The position numbers and the translations under genes were made by a program. Positions 36,101-48,513 of a DNA stretch of 64,000 nt are shown here, piece by piece; positions within the stretch are counted from its first letter, which is position 1, and each line of letters starts with the position of its first letter. The stretch spans positions 580,757 to 644,756 of the forward strand of contig CAJNOP010000098.1 in assembly GCA_905250075.1 (NCBI GenBank). Reading direction: 5' to 3'. The DNA is from Rotaria sp. Silwood1 (taxonomy: Eukaryota > Rotifera > Eurotatoria > Philodinida > Philodinidae). The notes below the pieces were generated by a model. The model had not been told where the DNA came from and ran no database searches. It saw nothing but the letters and a program-made list of their open reading frames with translations.

Positions 36101-39077
36101 ATATTTGACAGAATTAATTAAAATTCGAAAAATCGTGTTAGTTTTACTGATCAATAATAAATCATTTTCAATAATTGTGAAGCATAAAAATTCCTTTTTC
36201 TCTTCTATCACTTTTACAACTTCTAAATTATTGATGATTGTTTTCATGTTTTTTTTTCTCGCTCAATTAAGTATTTCTAATAAGAAGAACAAAAAAAAAT
36301 GTAAATCATACTGATCAGAAAGAGTTCCTTGTTGTTCAGTTGAATTAACTAAAGTTGATAAATCATCTAAATGACTTGGATTTGCTTTTGATGATGTTCT
36401 TATTGAATTTGTATGTTTAACAAATGAATGTGATTCCGATGGAGAATAAAGTGATATTGCTAAACGATGTGGATTTTCTAATGGTTTTATTTGAATACTT
36501 TCTTCAATTGATGCTTCATTTTCAGGTTTTTCAAATGTTGTTTGTCTTTCAACACGTATTCGTTTAGATTTTGTTAATTGAAGTGTTTGAGATATATCAA
36601 TTAAACTATGGCAAGAACGAGTTGTACGTGGTTCAAATATGGGTTGACCATTTTTTCTAAATATTTAATTAAATAAAAGAAATAATAAAAAGTACTCGTA
36701 CATATTCAAAAACAAAATAATACTTTGGATAATTTCGTTGAATTTGATCAATAGAAAGTTTAGTAGATTGATTAGCTTCACGTGGTCTTGCTAACATTTG
36801 TACAGGAATAAATGGAATACCTATTTTAGCACTGATCATTGGATCATAGTTTTCTAAAAGTTCTAATTGTGATAATGTTAATTGTGTTAATTGTTCATTT
36901 GCTGGATTTATAGTTGAATTTTGATTTGATTCAGGTACTGTTCGATAAATTTGTCTTGATGAACTTGGAATTAATTTATAATTTCGTTTATGTGATAATA
37001 AATCTGGTGAATGATTTTCACGAGCTTGTGAATCATTTGTATCCATTGTAAATGGTGTTGTACTTGTTGATAACATTGGAACTGGTGTTGAATGAGGATT
37101 TATTTCAGTTGTTTTTAATAATTCATCATTATTTTCACTTCCAAGACTTAAACACGGTGGATCAACTAAACAATGATTTGTACTTTTTTTTTTAAAAAAA
37201 AATTATATTAACATTTATTTATTGTATTGCTTACTTGTATTTTCAGTGCTTTCACAACTTTGAGCACGACCAGGTTCATTTGTATCTGTATTCTAAAATT
37301 TTTCATTGACAATCGAACAAAATAAAGAAAAAAAAGAATTTTTTTTGAATATGATGAAGAACCTGTTTAACATTCGTCTCATCAATACGAACGTTGAGTG
37401 GATAACTTCTTTGACGTTGTTTACTACTTGTTGGTTTTTTTAAAACTGAAGCAACTGGTGCACTAGTAATTTTATCTGATGATGATGATGGAATTTCCTA
37501 TTTTTTAATTTTCAAATTTAATATCAGAACAATTATTTTAAATGACTTACAACTTCTTCTTTTTGAGAATCATTAAGAAGTAAACCACCAGATGATTCAG
37601 GTCGAGATTTTGAAAAATTACTGGCAGCTGTACAAGGTCGTTGAGGAGATATAAGTGATGCTGACTGTTGTCGTCTTAATCGATTTCGAACACTTAAAAG
37701 AAAGAAACATTATTTAAAAGAACAAAAAAAAACAAGCAACATAAATATATAAATAAAATACTCAGGTAAATTCGGTTGAGTAATTTTTCCTCTCCAATCT
37801 TTAAATTCATTAATTTTTGATGTTGTTGTTGTTGTACTTGATTTTAAATGAGTACGACTGATTCGTGATCCTTTATCATCAATAAGATCACCGCCAACTA
37901 TTTCAATCATTGGTGCATTTGAATAATTATCATCTGTTAGAATATCACTTAATCGAATTCGATCACTTTAAACAATAAAAGAAAAAAGAAAATTCGATTA
38001 TTTCATATTTTCTATAGTTTTTTTTTAATTCTAATAAAATAAAAAGTACGTTGTAGTATGTTGTTGACCAAGTAAAACTGGTGCTTCAATTGGATGATAT
38101 TCATATGGTTCATAAGTTAATCGAGCAGATGGTAAACGAAAACCACGTATTGCTTCAAGACCAACCTAATTAATAAAATAAAATGAAATTAAAATAGAAA
38201 AAACAAAAAAAAAAAAACATTAAAATAAAGTGTATTCAATCAAACGGTGTATTAAGTTAGTCACACATTATTTGAAATGAATACCTTTTCTTTACTCTGA
38301 CTCATTTTATCTCCTACATTAGAAGCTACATTACACATATCTGCCAATGTTAAATGTTCACCATTATTTGTTCTATGGTGTCTAGGACTAGAGATTAATT
38401 ATAAGAATTTTATCCATAGTTTTTTTTTATTTTATTTAATTTTAAAAAATAAAATAGAAAACAAATAATAAAACCAACCTTTCACTCCATTGAAAATAAT
38501 TTTCACTAAAACTTGATTCTCGACCAGGCATCATTGATGTCATACGTGACATTTGTTCATCAGTTGTATTAAAAAAATCATCTAGTGCATATTCAGATAC
38601 TAAAAAACAATATAGATTTATGTTCTTTTTGAATTCTAAAAGTAAAATAATGAAACCTCGTGATCGTTGTTTGCTTGATGAAATTCTTTTTTTTATTGTA
38701 ATTCTCCTATTTGGTATACTCCATGTACGTCTGAATTTTTGATCATCATATCTTACATCACTTGGTGTTCCACTTCGACCACAAAATTGATTATGAATCA
38801 TTTGTTGTACATAAATTGAAACTTCTTCAGCTGCATTTTGACTTGGAAAACGTTTTGATTTTGGTCTTTTGTTTGATTCTGATGCTGTTACGTTGAAATT
38901 TCCTGTTTCAATAAGACTTTCTGGTGGTGTTCGAGAATGTCGAGTTGGTGTTAATACACGTGTACGAATTGATTGTTGACGAGTTGGTTTTGAAACTCCA
39001 TTTATATTTAAATATGGATTAAATAATGTTGCTGCTGTAGTTTTCCATGGTTCGGGATATTGACCAGTACTTGTCAT
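33120..39077 (-). CDS. Large IQ-motif protein, unrecognised
   Basis: Twenty exons: 38657-39077, 38479-38599, 38285-38387, 38050-38165, 37762-37965, 37551-37692, 37363-37497, 37235-37292, 36724-37165, 36312-36656, 34829-34890, 34608-34762, 34389-34552, 34176-34325, 34033-34101, 33858-33978, 33647-33792, 33458-33592, 33244-33399, 33120-33181; about 1,102 residues. The first two thirds are low-complexity, rich in Ser/Thr/Arg/Gln (probably disordered). Then come two IQ calmodulin-binding motifs (AAIKIQRAYREHLQRR, AATCIQRWWRGFIVRHRL) with a charged helix between, and a helical C-terminal domain (LDVNELEKFFECCDLS). Layout suggests a cytoskeletal or ciliary calmodulin-binding protein, but I name no family. 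All junctions keep frame except 33858/33792, which is off by one base next to an A6 run: an assembly homopolymer error, unusual splicing or a real break. Confidence 0.7.
35423..36043. mobile_element. 621-bp palindromic element inside an intron
   Basis: Lies in the 1,421-base intron of the IQ-motif gene; the other introns there are about 45-125 bases. The ends acgaggaaaccacccgaggtg and cacctcggatggtttcctcgt are inverted repeats, and the arms match for nearly 290 bases (aagtaggggatacatagact / agtctatgcatcccctactt; gttctgaaactttgtaggca on the right pairs with the left). The loop is about 50 bases near 35710-35755. Arm identity is high, so insertion is recent relative to most others here. The 66- and 112-codon frames within it are arm sequence, not genes. 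Confidence 0.75.
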
Positions 39078-39300
39078 TTTTTTTTTCGTTTCAAATTACA
39101 AATTTAATTGAGCAGTTCGATTTCTTTTTCTTTTTTTTTCATTTCTCTTTTATATGCTAAGAGATGTCCTCTCTGACAATGTTTTTTAACATTATTATTG
39201 GTTTAGAAAAGACCATTAGAAATAATATAATAAAAACATAACATTAGTAACAAGTCAATATAATCATTTTTCTTATTTATATTTAATATTGATTTAAAAA
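39078..39300. promoter_or_regulatory. Divergent promoter region
   Basis: Only 223 bases separate the start codon of the minus-strand IQ-motif gene (39077) from that of the plus-strand methyltransferase (39301). Both promoters must share or abut this AT-rich spacer. No specific element is recognisable. Confidence 0.5.
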
Positions 39301-40163
39301 ATGTTTAACAAGAAAAAAACTTCGGAAATAACTGAACGTATGGAAGGTGAATGTGAAGATGCTAAAGAAAGACAAACAGTAACACGAAATTATTATTCAT
39401 CTCGACCAAAAACATTTGATACAATGTTAGGTGGTTATACACAAGTACATGATGCTGACATTCAAGAATCTAATCAATTACTTCAATCAATTTTTAAAGT
39501 TTGATTTTAAATGAAAAAAATAAAATAAAGTTTTAGTTTTTTTTAAATATTTCTTTTTAGCAATATAATGGTAAATTAGGTTCATCATATTGTCTTGAAC
39601 TTGGTTGTGGAATTGGTCGTGTAACAAAAAATTTATTATCTCGTTATTTTGATCATATTGATATAAATGATTTATTAGAAGAATATTGTGAACAAACTCG
39701 AAATCTATTTGAAAATGATGAAAATAAAATAGATCGATCATTTGTTTGTTCAATTGGTGAACTTGAATTAGATAATTTTCCTAAATATGATCTTATATGG
39801 GCACAATGTAAATTATTTTCAAATATTTAATATAAAATTTATTTATTAATTTTTCTTTATTTTCTATTTTTTATTAAAGGGGTATTAGGATATTTAGATG
39901 GTGATGATCTTGTTTGTCTTTTACGTAAATTAAAAGTAACATTAAAAAAAAATGGTTTAATTGTTATAAAAGATAATTGTGTTGCTCATGGACAAGAACC
40001 TGAATTTGATCCAGATGATCAATATTATGTTAGAAGTGGAGAACAATTTTATGATATAGCTCATCGAGCTGGTTTTACTGTTGTTAAAGATCAATGTTCA
40101 AAATTAAAAAAAGTTGTTAGAGAACTTTTACCTATAAGAATTTTTGTTCTTGCACTTAAATGA
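39301..40163 (+). CDS. NTMT1: Alpha N-terminal protein methyltransferase 1
   Basis: Three exons (39301-39498, 39561-39807, 39880-40163), 242 residues, close to the 223 of human NTMT1. Seen: YYSSRPKTFDTMLGGYTQVHDADI at the start (split here as YYSSRPKTFDTMLGG and YTQVHDADI), the SAM-binding motif LELGCGIGRVTKNLL, IWAQWVLGYL built across the second splice, and NGLIVIKDNCVAHG, all family hallmarks of this class I methyltransferase. Role: methylates the exposed alpha-amine of proteins starting X-Pro-Lys after Met removal (for example RCC1), in nucleus and cytosol. Divergent from the IQ-motif gene with a 223-base spacer. No odd residues noticed. Confidence 0.92.
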
Positions 40164-41388
40164 AATAACAATAAAAATTAATGTTATCTAGATGATTTTC
40201 ACCATTGGTTTTGGTTTTGGTTTTGGTTTTGGTTTTCTTTGTTTTTTTAATTTATCTTAGAAATGAGTCATGAACAACATTAACATAGACAACAGATTAT
40301 TTCTATAGATTGATCAATTGAAATATATTATTTGAATAAATCATAATTGTTTATTGTGTTTTATTAGAAAAATCTTCTAGATGAGAACGAGATGGTTTTA
40401 TTAATCAGATATAATTAACAAATGAGTACATGAATGAAAAGTAGGAATGAGAGCAGAGTTTTTTTTTTTTAATCTCAATTACGGTTTAAAAAAAAAAGAT
40501 TGAGTATTATTATTAATTTTAACAAAAGCTTTTTTTCATAAGTGAACTCTTTTTTTTGTTAATTTCTCTTCGAATATTTAGAAGTTTGTAAACGTTTTAC
40601 TGATATAATAGAATTCATTTCATCGTTAATATCTTCGTTAGTCTATAATCAATAAAATAAATTGTCTTAGTCTTAGAAGCGATTTATCGATATTTAGTAG
40701 TAGAATGTTAGTTAAATTCATCTTCTGGAGATATTACTTTAACAATATTGTATGTCTTGTTGGATTTATGTCTTTCTAAAAAAAACAATCAGTTAAAATC
40801 TATATTATCTTTCATCTGTAAGCAATTAGGAATATGTCTATTCAAAACTAGATATAAATTTTTGGATAGTGATCCTCTATTTTCTAATAGTCATCATTAA
40901 AAATAAAAGAATCAATCGGCGTATAAAAATCGATTATTTAATTTCTATTAAATTATTTCTTTGAGACATATTCTTGTCATTGTTTAGATATTTAATATTC
41001 TATAAGAATATTTTCCTTCATTAAATACTTTCATATCAATAAAGGAACAAATAAGAAACTTATTTGTGAAAATAATCGAGCGATTCCAGTTTTTTATTAT
41101 ATATAATACGTCTCACTATTTATTTCCGATAGAGCAAAACAAATAGAACATCTGTTTTTTTTTCTTTTCACACGAATAATTAAATTGTGTGTCACGACAA
41201 TATGTTGGCGAGAGAATTTTTAGAAAAATTCTATGATTAACCTCTCAGTATAAAGACGTATCGAAAAAAAAATGCGAATATCTGCTGATACGTCAAATAT
41301 AATCATTAAGAAATCTATCATATTTAATTCATATTAAAATGATATTTATCAAAATATTTGTGTTTTTTTTTTTCAAATCTATTTTAAG
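40164..41388. other. Intergenic, no gene seen
   Basis: AT-rich; holds the GGTTTT tandem repeat at 40207-40236. Its end (tttcaaatctattttaag, AG at 41387-41388) looks like a splice acceptor directly against the next start codon. Confidence 0.45.
40207..40236 (+). repeat. Hexanucleotide tandem repeat (GGTTTT)5
   Basis: Five perfect copies of ggtttt just 3' of the methyltransferase stop codon. Simple repeat; probably transcribed in its 3' UTR. Confidence 0.9.
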
Positions 41389-42481
41389 ATGTATTCATGT
41401 CCAATAGTTAAAAATGTTACATTATCATTATCGACTATTTCCAATGAAATATATAAAGTAATATCTGATATTCGACCTGATTGGAATTCATCGAATACTC
41501 GTTTTGTTCCGTTTACAGAAGGTATAACAAATGCTATATTAGGTCTTTTTGATAATCGAATTGTTAATGATCAATCAAGTGGTTTAATTATTAAAGTATT
41601 TGGTGCACATACTGAATTATTTATTGATCGTCAATCAGAAATCAAGGCTATGATTAAATTATCTGAATATAAAGTTTTAACACAACGTGTTCTTATACAA
41701 TTTAATAATGGAATTATTTATGAATTTACAACAGGTGAAGCATGTTCAAGAGAAGATGTACGAAAAGATCATATTTCAAAATTAATTGCTATTAAACTTG
41801 CACAATTTCATTCTATACCAATTGATAAATATGAAAAACCTTATGTTATACCTCTTATACGAAAATTTATTAAATTAATTAGTGAAAATGAACAACAAAA
41901 AAAAGGTTTGTATTTCTTTTTTTTATTTTAAAAGAAAAATAAATATTTCAAGTTTGTTTTCTTATTAAGAAATTTCAACAATAATATCAGATGTTGATAC
42001 AATAGACGAATATATTCTTCCTCATCTAATTCCAAATGCTGAATTAGGTAAAGATTTAGTTTATTGTCATAATGATTTACTTGTTAAAAATATAATTTAT
42101 GATGAAAAAAATGATACAATATCATTTATTGATTTTGAATATACACATTTAAATTATTATTTATTTGATATTGCAAATCATTTTGTTGAATATGCTGGTG
42201 TTGATGATGCAGATTTTAATTTATATCCAACACATGATGAACAAAAACGATGGTTAAAAATTTATTTTCAATCACGTCAAATGAATCAACAAATAATAAA
42301 TGATGATTTATGTCATTTGATTGATAAATTTTCAGCACTTTCACATTTAATGTGGGGACTTTGGGCTTTAGTTCAATCACGTCTATCACAATTAGATTTT
42401 GATTATATTAATTATGCTAAAGTAAGATTAGATTGTTATCAAAAATTAAGAACAATTCTTTTTGAAACAATATCAAAATGA
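41389..42481 (+). CDS. ETNK: Ethanolamine kinase
   Basis: Two exons (41389-41905, 41970-42481), 342 residues. Seen: FVPFTEGITNAILGL (nucleotide-binding front), the catalytic Brenner loop YCHNDLLVKN, and the metal-binding FIDFEYTHLNYYLFDIANHF followed later by WGLWALVQS. The stretch after the DFE motif (NHFVEYAGVDDADFNLYP) is typical of ethanolamine rather than choline kinases. Reaction: ATP plus ethanolamine to phosphoethanolamine, the first step of the CDP-ethanolamine route to phosphatidylethanolamine, cytosolic. An AG ends exactly one base before the ATG, consistent with a 5' UTR intron or spliced-leader addition. Ethanolamine over choline preference is inference from family resemblance. 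Confidence 0.9.
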
Positions 42482-43703
42482 TTTATTCAATATAGTTAAT
42501 ACATTCATTTTATCATTTACACAAGTTTATTAGAAATCTTTTTGTTTTTTTTTTAATGCTTCGCCGGTGTTGGTTTTTTCAGATCTCTTAAAAAAAATAA
42601 AACAAACAAACTGATAAAAATTTCCAATGTTTTTCTTAGAAATATCCGACGAACAATTACTTTTTTTTTTGTTACTTCAGTTTTTTTAACTCGTTTTGCT
42701 TTTCATTTTTTAAAGACAAAATTCATTGTTTTCAAACTTTATCATCAAAGATTTTCTTTACCATTTAATATCATTTTCTTCAGATTTATGACTTTTTTCT
42801 ATCTTTCAATACAACTCATATGGAACAATCATTCATTAGAAGTAATATACTAAATTTATACTTAATTATTTTCTATTTTGTCAAAATAAAAATCCATAAG
42901 TTATGTTAAGACAACTTCTTTGCCGTTCAAGAGAAATGATCAATAAAAAAATGTTGAAATTTTCAAAGCATTTATATCTTGATGAGTAGAACAATACTTT
43001 TTTCTGTAGTCAAAATTCCATGATGCTCTCATTTTCGACATATTCGGATCACATGAACTACAACTGATCGCTTTGATCAGCTACTTTTCTTAGTTGTCAT
43101 ACATCTGAGATCGCTGAAAAATTTTTCTTAAAAGATATTTGATACAATTTCGAACGACTACTCTTTTTTTTCTTTCTGTTTATTTCTTTCCGTTCAAACT
43201 TAAAGACACTTTACTGGAAAACCGAATGAAATCTTTTATCTTCTTTTTGTCAAAAATTTCTTTTTTTTTTTCTCAAAACCAGAGAAATTCGTTGAAATAT
43301 TCTCAGTAGATCTAGAATGTTTTAAAGTATATATAGATGAGAAAAAACTAAATAAGTAATTATTTGAAGTAGTTGAATCGGAAAAAGAGAAGAATGAAAA
43401 TCAAGTTAAACAATTCGATCAAATGTAGAAATAAATGTGAAAATAATTCGTGAATGAACTTGAGAAAATCAATGATTAGAAGAATTAAATTAATATTTTT
43501 GATTTATATGAATGGTTTTTTTTTTGTTTATAAAAAATACAATGAATATTTTCATATTTAGATTGATGAATATTAATCAATATATTTATTTATTTTCTTT
43601 AATTCTTATAATTCTATTAAATATTCTCTATAAAGTATTATTTTATATTTATATTTTAGTTTTTTTTTTGTTTTAAGAATAATTGTAGATATTTATAAAA
43701 AAC
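42482..43703. other. Intergenic, no gene seen
   Basis: AT-rich with pyrimidine-rich stretches; no supported frame or repeat. Confidence 0.45.
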
Positions 43704-44483
43704 ATGTCATCATCAAATGTCAATATATATGATGATAATAAATTATTATCAGAAAAAGTTGGTTATGATGTTGAAGAAATTGTTTTAAAATTAATGAATG
43801 AAAAACAAATAATAACAATTGGTTTATCTGGTGGATCTTTAATTGATTTATTAGCATCAATTGTTCCTCATCTTCAATTTCCTTGGTCTCGTATTCGATT
43901 TTTTTTTGTTGATGAAAGATTTGTTCCATTTACATCAGATGAATCAACTTATGGAACTTATCAATTGAAATTATTTCGACAATTACCAATTACAGAAAAA
44001 AATATTATTAAAATTGATTCATCATTGAAATCTGTTGAAGAATGTGCGATAGATTATCAAAACAAATTACAACAACAATTTATTGAACCAGATAAAGTTA
44101 ATAATCTTTGATTTTTTTTTTCTTTTTATTATAACTAAAATTCTTTTTGTTTATTGTTTTAGTCATTTGATATAATTCTTCTTGGTATGGGACCTGATGG
44201 TCATACAGCAAGTCTTTTTCCTAATCATTCTGTTTTGAATGTAAACCAAGGATTAGTAACATACGTAAAAGACTCACCCAAACCTCCACCTGAACGTGTT
44301 ACATTAACATTAAATGCAATAAATGAAGCAAAATATAAAATTGCTGTTGTTACTGGTGAAAGTAAATCAAATATAGTTAAAGAAATAATAGAAGATAAAA
44401 ATCGAACATATCCAATTGGTCAAATTGAAAATCTCATTTGGTATCTTGATAAAGCAGCTGCATCAAAATTAGAAATGATTTAA
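43704..44483 (+). CDS. PGLS: 6-phosphogluconolactonase
   Basis: Two exons (43704-44096, 44163-44483), 237 residues, near the 258 of human PGLS. Seen: ITIGLSGGSLIDLLA (sugar-phosphate loop), FFFVDERFVPF, STYGTYQLKLF, and the signature LLGMGPDGHTASLFPNH rebuilt across the splice, then KPPPERVTLTLNAIN. Reaction: hydrolysis of 6-phosphogluconolactone to 6-phosphogluconate, second step of the oxidative pentose phosphate pathway, cytosol. Key His in GHTASLFP is present, so it should be active. It is a stand-alone enzyme, not fused to glucose-6-phosphate dehydrogenase as in some parasites. Confidence 0.94.
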
Positions 44484-44740
44484 AACATGTTTTTTTTCAC
44501 AACATATCTGTGTCTCTTACTCCTTTTTTTTTTTAAACTATATAATAAAAAATTTTTCTATTTCTGTAGATGAATAGTCATGAGAAACAAAAAAAGATTC
44601 AGTTAATTAATGTCATATTGTAAAATAATCAATTACATAAAACAGTAACAAAGTTCTTTTTTTGCAAAAATATGATTGTTGATTCAAATGAAATTCACTT
44701 TGCAAGTCTTTTTTCTATTTTATTGAAAATAAAAATATGT

Positions 44741-45733
44741 TCATGAATATATAAATTTACGAATAAATTCTCTAATTCTTTTGAGTAATGCTCTACGAAA
44801 AACAGTTCCACCAACTAATGTGTAAATATAAAATGGCATTCCATTAGTTACATAAGTAAGAAGAATAAATAAATTAAATATAATATGATTTATTTCAATA
44901 GATAATGGAGATTTTATTTGATATAAAGTTAAATTTGAATAAAGATTTCCAATAGCTTGTGGTAATGAAAATAGAGTTAATAATAATATTTGCATTAAAA
45001 GCATAACTAATAAATAATGATCAGTTTTTCTCAATGGTTGAGATCGTTGACTTCTATTTGTATTTGGAGTTAATGTTGCTATCATAATTGGTTGAATTTG
45101 ACGTAGACTAGTTTGACGAATTCTAAAAATAGTCATTAATCCAAAGATAAACATTAACAATGAAGGAATTATAACACTTATACAAGCAAATTCTAAATCA
45201 ATTAATATACGACACCATTTTGTTTTACCATAACATTTAAGTGGAGAATCGATTAAATTTGCTTCATAACAATAGAATATTTGAGCATAGACAAGACTTG
45301 ATAGACATATTATAATAATAATTCCTCGTTGAGCATTTTTAATTGTACTCATATGTCGAAGACGAACATCAATCGATGAAGAAAGCCATCGATCAATAGT
45401 AGCCATTGCAATAAGCCATGAAGCTGTTGTTCTTGAAGAAAATAAAATGAAGATACGAAATTTACAAAGCCATCCAATACTATCTGTTAAATCAATTGTC
45501 CAACCAGCTAATAAACGAACGGCAACACCAGATATAAGAGTAATAAGACTAGCAATGGATGAAGCAAGAAATAGTAAAGCACATGGATTTGAACGAAGAG
45601 TTCGTTGTGATAGAGCAAGACAATTTAGAAGATTACCTACTACGCCGAATAGTAGTATAACAATTGATAAATAACGATTCAGCTGAGCTGAAATAACACT
45701 TAAGGTTATGATAATTATTGTATTAGATGACAT
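44741..45733 (-). CDS. Rhodopsin-like G-protein-coupled receptor
   Basis: Intronless, 330 residues, with seven hydrophobic segments. Seen: TM1 with GNLLNCLAL (Asn of GNxx), TM3 ending MATIDRWLSSS, where DRW replaces the DRY motif, a basic third intracellular loop, TM6 LLMQILLLTLFSLPQAIGNLY and TM7 NGMPFYIYTLVGG, a variant of NPxxY, followed by a basic amphipathic helix 8. Disulfide cysteines are plausible (WLCKF before TM3 and the second loop PLKCYGKTKWC). The family resembles the large, mostly intronless peptide/FMRFamide-like receptor groups of lophotrochozoans. Ligand unknown. Tail-to-tail with the lactonase gene, 257 bases apart. Confidence 0.85.
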   Translation of the reverse strand: MSSNTIIIITLSVISAQLNRYLSIVILLFGVVGNLLNCLALSQRTLRSNPCALLFLASSIASLITLISGVAVRLLAGWTIDLTDSIGWLCKFRIFILFSSRTTASWLIAMATIDRWLSSSIDVRLRHMSTIKNAQRGIIIIICLSSLVYAQIFYCYEANLIDSPLKCYGKTKWCRILIDLEFACISVIIPSLLMFIFGLMTIFRIRQTSLRQIQPIMIATLTPNTNRSQRSQPLRKTDHYLLVMLLMQILLLTLFSLPQAIGNLYSNLTLYQIKSPLSIEINHIIFNLFILLTYVTNGMPFYIYTLVGGTVFRRALLKRIREFIRKFIYS

Positions 45734-48513
45734 GTCACTAAAATAAATAAATAATACAAATGAAATTTTTCATTTGTCACAATATGAATAATTTTTATGA
45801 AATATTTAATATCAATAACAAATAAAACATATTTATGAAGAGTACTCATTCAAATTCGCTTCGTCATTTCATCAATTAGGACTCATTCATGTACAATTTG
45901 TATACTTATCTTGTTAACTATTTTCTATTTATTATGAATTTAAACTTTAACAAAATATTTTCAATATTTTATTGTAAAATCATTAACGAAGATTATTGTT
46001 CATGGAAAAAATCGATATCTGCCATGATAATGGATACTTATAAAATTTCTATTATTATGGAATGATGTATTAGATGTGAAGTTTTTCATCAATTATTTTA
46101 GGCATCTGTTTAATTACAGAATAATACTAATACACATCGAAAGAGTTCCAGATGAATCGATCAGCGAAAATCAAAGTGAATTGCATAGGATTTTTATGAA
46201 ATGAAATAGAGAAAATAACTTAGATAAAAGAACGAGAAACCGACTTGATTAGAAATTACAATATAATCTATTTACTCTGGGGAGAGAGAGAGAGTAAACA
46301 ATGTTAGTGTTATATATATAATTGATAAATGGAAAACAAACTCATGTTGTTTTTTTCATCATTCAAAAAAAGAATAATGTTGGAAAAAACAATCTTTACT
46401 CTTAATAATGTATTCGAATGTATTCAATATCGATGTTGAATGAATAAACTTTACTAATTATATCAACAATGAAAACAATCGTTTCTAATAATCTCCAATC
46501 AATCAGTCTTATTTTATTTTCTCGTCTTTTTCTTTTATTAGGCATCAGAATCGTGGATCTAAAAGTCGGGAATGACATATTCAAGCGCCTTACTATAACT
46601 AATTAAACTATTATTTATGTAGTGATTGCTATTAGCCATATAACTATGTATATTCTTCTTTTCTCCGTTATCTTTCTAACTAGTGTCGTCTTTCTTGTTA
46701 TTCATCTCGTTCAAGACTTTTCATCTTTGAATATATGCAAGGGAGGGAAGAGTTTCACTATAAAATAAAAGATAAAGAATAGAATCACTCAAGAAATATT
46801 TTCTATATGTTCGTATAAAATGAAAAACACAAATTGATCTTGAATAAAATGAATAGAGTTTAATATATTCCGATAAATGTTCATACATAAAAAATGTATC
46901 AAAGTACATTATATGTAATCGAGATCAATCACAATATATTAATCGAGCTTGAAGAGAAATTTTTCTTAAACTCTCAGAAGATATGTCGAAGACAATGATC
47001 ATTGTTGTTATCAATTTGTTATGTCGTTTGTATATTCCAGTCTGCTATCTAAAAACGTTTAAAAAAAAGCGAAATGTTTCTGATTCGATAGAAAAAAAAA
47101 AATACAATTTTCTACATGCTATAAGAGATTATAAATCTAATTATAATAATGGAAAACAACTCGGTTTTGTCGTCAATAAAAACACGCACTTTTGGTTCTA
47201 TTCAATCGTCTTCTTTGAAATAGAGTATAAAGCAAAAACATCTTATCAAAAAACAAATTTTTGCGTTATTTTGTTCTAGAAAAATCTAATTTTAACTAGG
47301 AAATAGACGCTCTTTCTTAAAGACAGACAATTCATATGTTGAAAAATAATAATTTTCCTAAGTTCTAAAGAACAATAATATTGATAAATGGAATTCTTTA
47401 CTTAATCATGAGATTTGTCATAGAAAATAATATATTATGATAGTGAAAGAAGAATTAATGAGAAAAATACACATTGTCCTACTCTTCAAGCTCCTTTTGT
47501 TTTCTGGCTTTTTTTAAACTTTGATATGTCAACAACATTTGACATAACTCTCTCATAGAACATAAAATATTATAGTAGTGGAAGAGTAGTTAATTAGAAA
47601 TGATAAATATTATTATACACTTCAAGCTTCTTTTGCTTTTGTAGCGCGTTTATTTTGACATGTTAACAATATTGGATACAGATCTGTTAATAGTTAACAA
47701 TGACAAAGTATTATATAATTAAATATAAATAATAATAAGAAAATTGAGCCATCGCATAGATATCTATACAACAAGTATAAAATAAGATGACCGTCCACTT
47801 TCGATGTAAGTTTCATTCAGAAATAATAAAAATTTGATTGCTAGGGAACATAAGCTCTCCGACGACTAATGTACAGAATTCACTAAGTTTCTTTTTTGAG
47901 AGTTTCTTAATTTTTTTGAGTAACTTGTAAATATAAAACAATATCGAGATGTGACGATGTAATTTTGTCGGTTCATCTCCAATATACTATTTACATTACT
48001 TCCAATTATATGACACGTGCAAAAGATAAAAACAAATGAAATGACTTAAAGTTTGGATAAGTGTGAAGCTTCTTTGACAATGCTTAATCTATGGATGTTT
48101 TAATTATTAAATTTATTTTTATAATGATAATCGATACAAAATGCATAAATTCTTGAGTTTCTCTTCATTTTTTTTGCTATACATATTTCAATATTAAGTG
48201 GCCATTTTCAATGAATTATTCTAATAACATAGTCGTTAATCCCCATACTGTGTAAAGATAATCAAAAGATATTTTAGCACATCTGGTGCAATTTTCAATT
48301 GGAAATAATACTCCAAAGCTGAATTTTGAGTTTTCGAAATTGTTCATTTATATTCGTATTCGATTTAGGCATGCACGCGACAGATAATGAGAATCATTGA
48401 TGCTAACAGCATCTACTTGATTCCTACATAGCCATTTTTTGCTTATATAAGTCATTCAATCCTGTATCTGACGGAAAAACTCGAGACCAAATATCTCGAT
48501 CTCCTTGCATATA
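45734..48513. other. Intergenic, no supported gene
   Basis: AT-rich; holds a diverged tandem duplication at 47415-47690 and a short GA run near 46284. The plus frame 46983-47279 (98 codons) starts with ATG and has a hydrophobic start but no recognisable content. Confidence 0.45.
47415..47690 (+). repeat. Diverged tandem duplication, about 135 bp unit
   Basis: Copy 1 (about 47415-47550) and copy 2 (about 47551-47690) share the order tcatagaaaataatatatta / tcatagaacataaaatatta, cacttcaagctt-type cores, cttttgctttt / cttttgttttc, and tttgatatgtcaacaacatt / tttgacatgttaacaatatt. They differ at many positions, so it is an old direct duplication. No ORF spans it. Confidence 0.6.

Noticed and set aside
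40207-40236. GGTTTT repeats as a possible telomere relic.
   Set aside because: Only five copies, in a 3' flank, and not the bdelloid TGTGGG unit; a plain simple repeat is enough.
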